Shown here piece by piece: positions 56,998 through 64,000 of a DNA stretch of 64,000 nucleotides. The stretch lies in assembly GCA_029891385.1 (NCBI GenBank), contig CM057235.1, positions 22,189,120 through 22,253,119 of the forward strand, in the 5' to 3' direction. The notes under the pieces were generated by a model. The model was not told where the DNA came from, made no database searches, and saw only the letters and a program-made list of their open reading frames with translations. Origin of the DNA: Erythroxylum novogranatense (Eukaryota > Streptophyta > Magnoliopsida > Malpighiales > Erythroxylaceae). The position numbers and the translations under genes are program-made. Numbering within the stretch: the first letter of the stretch is position 1; every line of letters begins with the position of its first letter.

Positions 56998-59893
56998 TGT
57001 TGGATCCCGTTACCGGAGTCCAACTCTTGAACCGTAAAATATGAAACTTGATCATCTTGCCTTGTAGGGTTTATTTCATTTAAACCTAATTTCAAATTGA
57101 TTTCTCTTGTAAATCATAGCCTTATGACTCTTGTTTAATTTAAGACAAGGATCGCTTCAATCGGAGTTCTATAACTCAAGGTATCGACAAAATGCCAACA
57201 TGTGATCATATCTCGATCACGCTCTCTCGACTGACCCTTTAATTGATTTCATGCCAACTCTTTCAATTTAACTCCAAATGACACCAATTCTTATGGGTAG
57301 GTACCTACATGTCTCATGAATCCATGGCTCAAAAATCACTTCATTTGGAGGTCTGATGAGGAAGTTATGATCAAAACAATCCTTCATATTCATATCCCGA
57401 TGTATATTTGACATACTTTGGTAAAAACGCCAGAACTTTTGTTACAGATGTCGGATTGATGTCATCTTTATATCAATCAATATGTACACATCCTGATCTA
57501 CAACTCATATTAGAGGCCTAAAAATGAAATTCGCACTCTAACTGGGTCGCGCCCGCACCCGCGAGGAAGAGACGAACAGAAAGTTGAGGTTCCTCCGATT
57601 TTCTATGGTCGCGCCCGTGAGGTATGGAGCTCGCGCCCGCGAGGAAGAAATGACCAAAATGATGAGATTTTTCCCCAAAGCCTCTTAAACCCTCACCCAT
57701 GCTTTCTAACTTATTCCTAACACCAAATACACTTGTAATCTTGCAAGATTCACTTACTTTACTACTAAATACTTCATAACCACTCCAAACATCCAACTTA
57801 TTTTATCATTCCATCAATTCTTGATGGATTTGTCCATCAAACCCTAGATTCCTCATACCATCAAAGCTATCCTCATAAACAAGACTTATGCATCCTGCTA
57901 ACTTTCCACCATCATAACTCTCAACTTCTAACTTCTATTGTCTAACTAATTTAACACATCTACAAGACTTTGCACAATCAACCTCACACAAGCCTCATTC
58001 TCACCTTCATTACACATGCATGACCATCAATCCCAACCTCATAACATTTAACTACCTATATGATATTCATGCCATCTCATGCATCATCTCAAAAGATCAA
58101 AGGTCATACAATCAAGCATTATACATTAGGGTTTAAAATTTACTTTTGAATCATAACTCATTCATTCCATCTCCATCAAATCATGTCATATTTCATACAA
58201 TGCGTTAGTGGGCATTTTAAGCCCAATTACATGAAACTTCAAAGTACAATATCATTCTCAAAATGCAACTAAAGCATTGTTTTACAAAAATCATTTCAAT
58301 CACAAAACCAAAAGAAAACTCTTGGAATAAATGCCTTTAAGCTTGCTCCTCGGGATCCTGCTCATTTCCTGGAGAATTGAGGGGGGTGAGCTTTCGCTCC
58401 GTGGGTAACACATTTATATTTATATAACAAGCATGTCTATTTAGTTATTCATACATTAAGCAATCTTTCAATGAAATCATAATACATGCATCATGCAATT
58501 TTCATCAATACATAAACATAATTTCTCACAATTCGAACATTCATAATTCTTGCAATTTCATGTAATCACATATGAAACACATCAATTTGGCTCGGTAAGT
58601 CCATATTCATGGCAACCATATATTCTCATTTTATGAGCTTATATGGGCAAATCTTGAGGAGTCCAAATAATGGATCATCCTATGCCACAATCGGGCGGTA
58701 GTGAAAGCCTTTTCATGGTCGACGTGCACGTGACGGTTCTTGGGACTATACTTTACCCACATAACATAACAATCATGCATAACAATAAAATTGGACTGTT
58801 CTTGTCCAATTCACTGTTTTCTTGAAAATCTTATCTTTCATGCATATTTCATATTGTACATTTCATGCATAAGTCATATTGTGCATTCGTACTTATTTAA
58901 GCTATTTCATTCAATACTAACTCAACCATCATCAAATCATCAACATGTATTATTTTCATTTACACATAACTCATGATTAATGTCATCTACCCACAACTAA
59001 CACAAGCATTTATAGCAATCATTTGTACCCACTTACAAGTAACAAACATTCATTAGTGTCATTTATCAACTTGCATTAATTGCTCATAAATATAAAGATA
59101 AACATGGAACCCACCTTTAAGACTTGCTAAATCCTTGGTTTCCTTGCTACAACTCTTGTTCCTCTTCTCTTCCTTCTCTCTCTTCATTAAAAACCAAAAA
59201 CTCATGTAAATCTCACTTCAATTGAGAAACCATGTTACACCTTTCATGAAATCAACTTGGAAATCACTATACCCATTCCATTTTTAGTCTTTCTAACCAA
59301 AAACCCAACAAAAGCTTAACCTTAAATCAAGAAGCTTACCTTGAATCTTTAGCTAACCAAGTGATTTCTTGGGTCAAAGTGTAGCTTGAACCTTCCTCCA
59401 CACTTTTAACTCTTGAACTTTCTTCAAAAACCCTCTTGATCTCTTGGAGAATCAAACCCTAGCAAAAACTCTTCTTTTCTCCTTCTTTCTCCACCTTCCA
59501 CGACATTTCTCTTCCTCTCCCTCTAAAATTTCGCGATTTCCCTCTTCTCTTCCTACAACTCATTTAATTCCTCCCTTTTATACTCTTTACTAAGTCACTT
59601 AAGCCCATATACTTAAGCCCATTCACCTATTCTTCCTCCTTTCTTATTTTCCTCCTTATACTACTCAAGCCCATAATCCTTTAAGCCCATCTTATCTCTT
59701 TTCCTTCCTACCTCATTTAAGGCCCAACTAACTCATTTAATTCAACTAATACATTTACTAACATTGATTCTTAACCCCTAACTCATTTAATGTCATATGC
59801 TAATTCATGCTAACTTTATTAAATACTATATTAATTTACCCCATTAGTCTAATCATGCTTGATTTATCATAAAAAAAAATTCTGGGGGTAACA
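56998..59893 (-). mobile_element. Solo LTR F', TSD GTTTG
   Basis: This 2,896-bp block starts TGTTGGATCCCG and ends GGGGGTAACA on the plus strand, flanked by perfect GTTTG (56993-56997 and 59894-59898). Its plus-strand start matches the reverse complement of the end of LTR F (TGTTGGACCCCG...), so it is family F in minus orientation. Minus-strand signals are a donor-like TCAAG|GTAAGCTTC at 59339, the hairpin GAGC-GAAA-GCTC at 58388-58399 and an acceptor-like AATTCTCCAG|G ending at 58369. A CG-rich block (57541-57655) sits where LTR F has its palindromic array. Confidence 0.88.
57541..57655 (-). repeat. CG-rich TCGCGCCCGCGAGG block in LTR F'
   Basis: There are three variants of TCGCGCCCGCGAGGAAGA (near 57547, 57607 and 57631), the first with an extra 'cgcacc'. 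They are separated by AT-rich spacers. The block is 543-658 bases from the LTR edge; the palindromic array of LTR F is 417-656 bases from the equivalent edge, and the flanking sequences are alignable. Confidence 0.75.
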
Positions 59894-59898
59894 GTTTG

Positions 59899-61909
59899 AG
59901 CAATTTTTAATAGATATTAATTTGATTTGTTATACACGAGTGAGAATGTAGTGGGCTATTTCGTAACGGGGAGGCGAATGTGGATTGGTGCTCAGGAACA
60001 TGTGGCTATCTTGAGATTTGATGTGTCAGCGACAAACGTGGTGTTGAAGAAGTTGGTAGGTAATCCTTTCTTTATTAAATTCTTTCCTTGCCCTCCTTAG
60101 GTTGTTATATATATGCTTTTAAGTTACACGGTCAAATCTCCAACTTCAGAACACCCTATTTCTACTTTCTGATGGTTCTCTATATACTGCATTTAGAAAC
60201 ATCAAAAAATAATTGCTACCTTTGAATTGTCCCTCTTTGTTAATTTCAAATGGAAAATGGTCAAAGTTATTCTTCCTATCAAAGGTCATTGATTATTAGG
60301 TCTTCTGAATTTGATTTAGAAAGGTCTTTGTTTACATGTATTTTACTTGGATTGGCCAACAAAGAATAACATAAATACAAAAAGAAAGGTTGTGATGATT
60401 TTGAAACCTTTTAAGTAAGGTAATCCAGTGCCTTTATGCATGAAGAAGATAACCTTCTTTTGTAATGTGTTGTTTTCCATCATTTATGACGTGCTCTAGT
60501 TTTCTCCCATTATAATGTGTAGCATTAGATCAATTCTGAGCCATTAACTGGGCAGCTGCTACATTTACCAATGATGTTAAAGAAAAGTAAAGCATAAGTG
60601 AAGTCCTTCTAAAGGAAATTAAACTATAACTCTATTATAGCTTGTGGAAGTGTATTCAAATGTTTGATTAGTGAAACTAGACAGTTTTAATAGCTTGAGA
60701 TATAAAAGGAAAAACATTTCTATTATGTCATCTTTGCTGGTAATTAAATAATATGGAAGCTGGTAAATTGACCATAAGCAATAATAGGGATTTTAGTCGC
60801 TTCGCTCTATTTTTCATTTCGGTATTTAGAGTTTTGTGAAGGATTTTGATATTTCTAAAATGGATTGGATTTCCTATTGATTCAGAACTTTTTGGATTCG
60901 AGGTTTTGTACCTTTTCTCTTATGGTTTGAAGAAATTAAGTTGTGTAATTATGAATTAAAAAGCGTGCATGTTATTCTATTTTGACTTGGTTATGTTACT
61001 TTGACATGTTGTTGCTTATGTTAGAAATTGGGTATGTGATTTCTTTGTGGTAGATTTTACTATGAAAATTTTGTTCTTAATATGGTCTTTTGTTGGAGGT
61101 TTGGATTTATAAGGCTAGCATGTGCTTGTATTTAGCTATCTAAGTCAATATGAAGGGGTAGTTCAATTAACCAATTTTGATCATGGTTTTGAGATTTACG
61201 AACTAAAGCTTTCTTGCATATTAGTTAACTATCTTAGGAATTGCTTTGAATATTTTTTTAAAATTTTGGTCAGTTTTATCTCTTTCCCCTGTTCGGTATT
61301 TTGAAGGTTGGATATGTTCTATTCATGATGGGATATGTCTGCTCTATTTCACACACAAGGCCTCTGTGAATAATAACACCAAGAAATGAAGCTACTCCAA
61401 TATATTTTGTGGTTTTCTTGTTCAAGAAGCTTGTTAGAAATTTCCTGGAGATGAATTTCAAACAAAGTTTTGTTCACTAGAACCGGAATGGAGTAATGGG
61501 TACGTAAGAGACTTCGTAAAAAGTCAAGTCTCAACCAAAGCAAGGCAACGACAACTTCCTATTGACTCCACTTGGAAAGCTTAAAAATTAGAATGGGATT
61601 TCTAAGAAGTTCCATCAAATATTAAAAATATAAAAGCTTAAAAGCTTGTGCCTTCTCAAAGACTTAGTTGGGTGAGGAGGTTTCTTGCCACATATTAAAG
61701 ATTATGTTGACGTTTAAATATTTCGTCTAGTTATTTTTTTGTGAAAAAATTAAGTGAATTATGCCTCGAAGGCAATCAAAACGTCTTACAATACTAAGGA
61801 TAAGTCAACCAAAGTATTTAACTACAATACAGTCAATTAATATAGAGATTAAAACTCTACATATGTGAGATACCTAATAGATGATAAATCTAAATTGATC
61901 TTTGATATT
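59899..61909. other. Unassigned region, possible exon at 59925-60055
   Basis: This is mostly AT-rich, intron-like sequence with no long frame. One short open stretch (about 59926-60055, plus) reads SENVVGYFVTGRRMWIGAQE and onward and ends at a donor-like GTAGGTAATCC (60056). I do not recognise it, and it has no start codon in frame. The rest, including a 64-residue minus-strand frame at 61349-61543, shows no family I can name. It may be the flank of a lost or distant gene, or decayed transposon. Confidence 0.3.
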
Positions 61910-62059
61910 TGTAACAACTGTATAGATAAGATTAGTTCGTTATAGATAAGATTAGTTCGTTCGGATAGTGTAGACTTAGTTAGACTTCACTTGTATTTAA
62001 GAGTTATACTTGTACACAACAATGGACATTTTCAATATTCAATTCATTATAATCTTTCA
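61910..62059 (+). repeat. 5' LTR of Ale-type element
   Basis: The LTR runs from TGTAACAACTG to TATAATCTTTCA, 150 bp, one of the shortest LTR lengths for an autonomous family. It holds a perfect direct repeat of 20 bases (tatagataagattagttcgt at 61920-61939 and 61940-61959). The five bases before it are ATATT; the partner duplication is outside the window. Confidence 0.88.
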
Positions 62060-62071
62060 TGGTATCAGAGC
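62060..62071 (+). other. Primer binding site of Ale-type element
   Basis: TGGTATCAGAGC, a full match to the initiator-Met PBS, begins at the base right after the LTR. Confidence 0.95.
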
Positions 62072-62147
62072 TGTTTGCTTAACGGCAGATCCATCCTTAC
62101 TCCAAACTCTTATCCCAATAACTCTAGTAGCTGCCGATTATCATACC

Positions 62148-64000
62148 ATGTCAAACACTGATGCTTCCTCATCCACTGCAATTCCTGCAAACACCATATC
62201 CATGACAAACTCAACCACAGCTCTTGTGGTTTTGACTCCGACATCTGTTAAATTGAATGGATCAAATTATCCAGCTTGGAGAATACAGATGTCTGCCCTT
62301 CTAATTGGCTACGGTTTACAAGGATACACGGATGGCTCATTCTGTGTCCACCGGTCACAAACCAGTTTCGAACACTTGGATCCGTCAAGATCAGTTAATT
62401 ATTCATGCTCTTACTGCCTCAGTGTTAGAGACACAATTAACTCTGCTGTACTCAGTTAAATCATCAAAAGAAGCTTGGGATATTCTTCAAAGGGCTTATG
62501 CTGGAAAATCGACAACTCGGATCCTCTCGTTAAAGGATCAACTATTGAATCTTGAAAAAGGATCACAACCTGTTGCTTCTTATTTACAAAAGCTCAAGGA
62601 AATCTCAGATGAATTATCAATCATCGGTAATCCACTTGAAGATGCAGATATGGTTATTCACTGCCTTAATGGTCTTGGATCAGAATATAAAGAGATTGCG
62701 GCAGCAATCCGTGCTAGAGACTCTTTGATTTCATTTAATGACCTGCACCAAAAATTGACAGATCATGAAACATATTTGTTAAGGTCTTCACGTGTCAATA
62801 ACAATGCTATTTCTACTGCATTGGTTGCAAATCGGCAGCCTTGGAATTCTCGTCGTCATATTAATAAGAAATTACATGGGCACACTCCAGGACCTATGCA
62901 GCATCAACAGACACATTCCACTAGATTTCCTGCCACTGGAAATTCTGTTGCAGCAGTCGGTGGCTCTCATGTCTCTTCTTCTATTATTAGTCAGTACTGT
63001 GACAAACCTAGACATACAGCCAAGCGCTGTTATAAAATTCATGGACGACCACGTCATAGGCAACCTGCGGCTAATTATACTCAAAAGAATCAGTCGTCCG
63101 ATTTTTACATGTGGATTGTGGACTCCGGTGCCTCTCATCATATCACTAATGATTTGCATAATCTTTCACTTGTGACTCCGTATGATGGTTCAGATCAGCT
63201 AGTAGTAGGTAATGGTTCGGGTCTTCCGATTGCTAACACTGGTACATCAACACTCTCCACTTGTACAAAACCGTTATCTTTGACAAATATTCTTCATGTT
63301 CCGTCTCTTACGACTAACCTCCTATCTGTTAAGCACCTATGCACCACTAATAATGTCTTTGTTGAATTCTTTGATACCTACTTTCAGGTGAAGGATGCAT
63401 CAACGAGGGCGGTTCTTTTGCAGGGCAATAGTACTGATGATCTATATTACATACACTTCCCGAGGCCATCTCCCACTGCTAATGTCGCTGTTTCCCAATC
63501 TTCTCCAAATCGGCATCACATCTTGGGACATCCGTCGTTTCCTATTTTACAGCATTTAAATAAATTGTTTGAGCTTCATATTGATTTGTCTTCATTGAGT
63601 CCTTGTTTTTCCTGTGCTTGTGCTAAGAGTCACAAACTATCATTCTCAAATAAACATCTTCGCAGTTGTCGTCCACTTAAGTTGATTTTTACTGATGTTT
63701 GGGGCCCCGCTCCTATCTGTTCTTTAGATGGCTTTCGCTATTATGTCGTATTTGTTGATCATTTTACCAAATATGTTTGGTTATATCCACTTCGTAATAA
63801 ATCCGATGTCTCTACCCTTTTTCCTCAATTTAAATCTTTGGCTGAAAATTACTTTCGCTTTTCAGATAACCACTCTTTACTGTGACAATGGAGGTGAATA
63901 TGTCGCTCTTCAACCCTTCTTACGACAACATGGTATTACACACTTCACCACACCACCACACACCCCGGAATTAAATGGCATGGCCGAGCGACGTCATCGT
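62148..64000 (+). pseudogene. gag-pol of Ale-type element, two frameshifts, 3' end off window
   Basis: ATG 62148 opens gag: VKLNGSNYPAWRIQMSALLI then GYGLQGYTDGS. The frame shifts near 62335-62400 to WIRQDQLIIHALTASV and EAWDILQRAYAGKSTTRI. DLHQKLTDHE ends the capsid. The zinc knuckle SQYCDKPRHTAKRC has Ser for its first Cys. The protease site WIVDSGASHHIT is intact. Integrase shows LGHPSFPILQHL, CFSCACAKSHKLSF, FTDVWGPAP and VFVDHFTKYVWLY, then shifts frame near 63860 before CDNGGEYVAL and TPELNGMAERRHR at the window edge. The catalytic D, D and E are all visible. Confidence 0.9.

Larger units (their letters stand above)
61910..64000 (+). mobile_element. Ale-type Ty1/copia element, 5' part
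   Basis: A short 150-bp LTR (61910-62059) is followed directly by a tRNA-iMet PBS, then gag, protease and integrase in copia order. The element runs off the right edge, so RT, RNase H and the 3' LTR are not seen. The very short LTR and the motifs fit the Ale/Retrofit clade. Two frameshifts in the visible part make this copy defective. Confidence 0.92.

Noticed and set aside
61276..61543. Minus-strand frames of 61-64 residues, considered as organelle-derived DNA
   Set aside because: I could not match them to any chloroplast or mitochondrial gene with confidence; no claim is made.

Overview
The window is plant nuclear DNA, almost certainly heterochromatin from a flowering plant. Nearly all of it is nested LTR retrotransposons: Ty3/gypsy Tekay-like chromoviruses, Athila/Tat-like gypsy elements, and Ty1/copia elements of the SIRE and Ale types. 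I see no intact host gene, no rRNA or tRNA gene, and no CRISPR array. All recognisable coding sequence is retrotransposon gag/pol, broken by stops or frameshifts. The species cannot be named from this. Element names A to H below are local labels; clade names come from motifs I recognise, not from a search.

Layout. 1-2740: part of a Tekay-like LTR (family B, minus strand). 2741-22813: an old Athila/Tat-like element H (minus), split by a complete Tekay chromovirus A (6056-18136, minus, TSD CTCCC) and by a copia-like solo LTR (19753-21181, TSD CCTTA). 22814 to about 40740: a degenerate chromovirus D (minus). Its 3' LTR holds solo LTR E (23307-25989, TSD CACCT). Its truncated 5' LTR holds solo LTR B (29786-36684, TSD CATTT), which itself contains solo LTR C (32123-35105), and also solo LTR F (37090-39656). 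About 40741-55914: an Athila/Tat-like remnant G (plus) with a tandem-unit structure, interrupted by a complete but defective SIRE-type copia element (44069-53831, TSD ACATT). 55915-56997 and 59899-61909: low-complexity, MITE-like or unassigned sequence around a second family-F solo LTR (56998-59893, minus, TSD GTTTG). 61910-64000: the 5' part of an Ale-type copia element with a 150-bp LTR, running off the window.

Order of events from nesting: H is older than A and the copia-like solo LTR; D landed in the H LTR; E, B and F landed in D; C landed in B; the SIRE element landed in G. Of 10 insertions with both ends visible (A, the copia-like solo LTR, E, B, C, F, F', SIRE, D and G), six show a perfect 5-bp TSD (A, copia-like, E, B, F', SIRE) and two show a 4/5 TSD (C, F).

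The least expected signal is inside the non-coding LTRs. Across families A, B, C, E and F the LTRs share a plan: an early GTAAG-type splice-donor-like site, a degenerate array with a period of about 180-200 bp (A and B), a hypervariable block made of CG-rich or palindromic repeats, a second GGTGAGT donor-like site, one or two short hairpins whose stems change in a compensatory way, and then a pyrimidine-rich CAGG acceptor-like site. This suggests a spliced, structured LTR leader. It is an inference from sequence alone and is set out in the findings.
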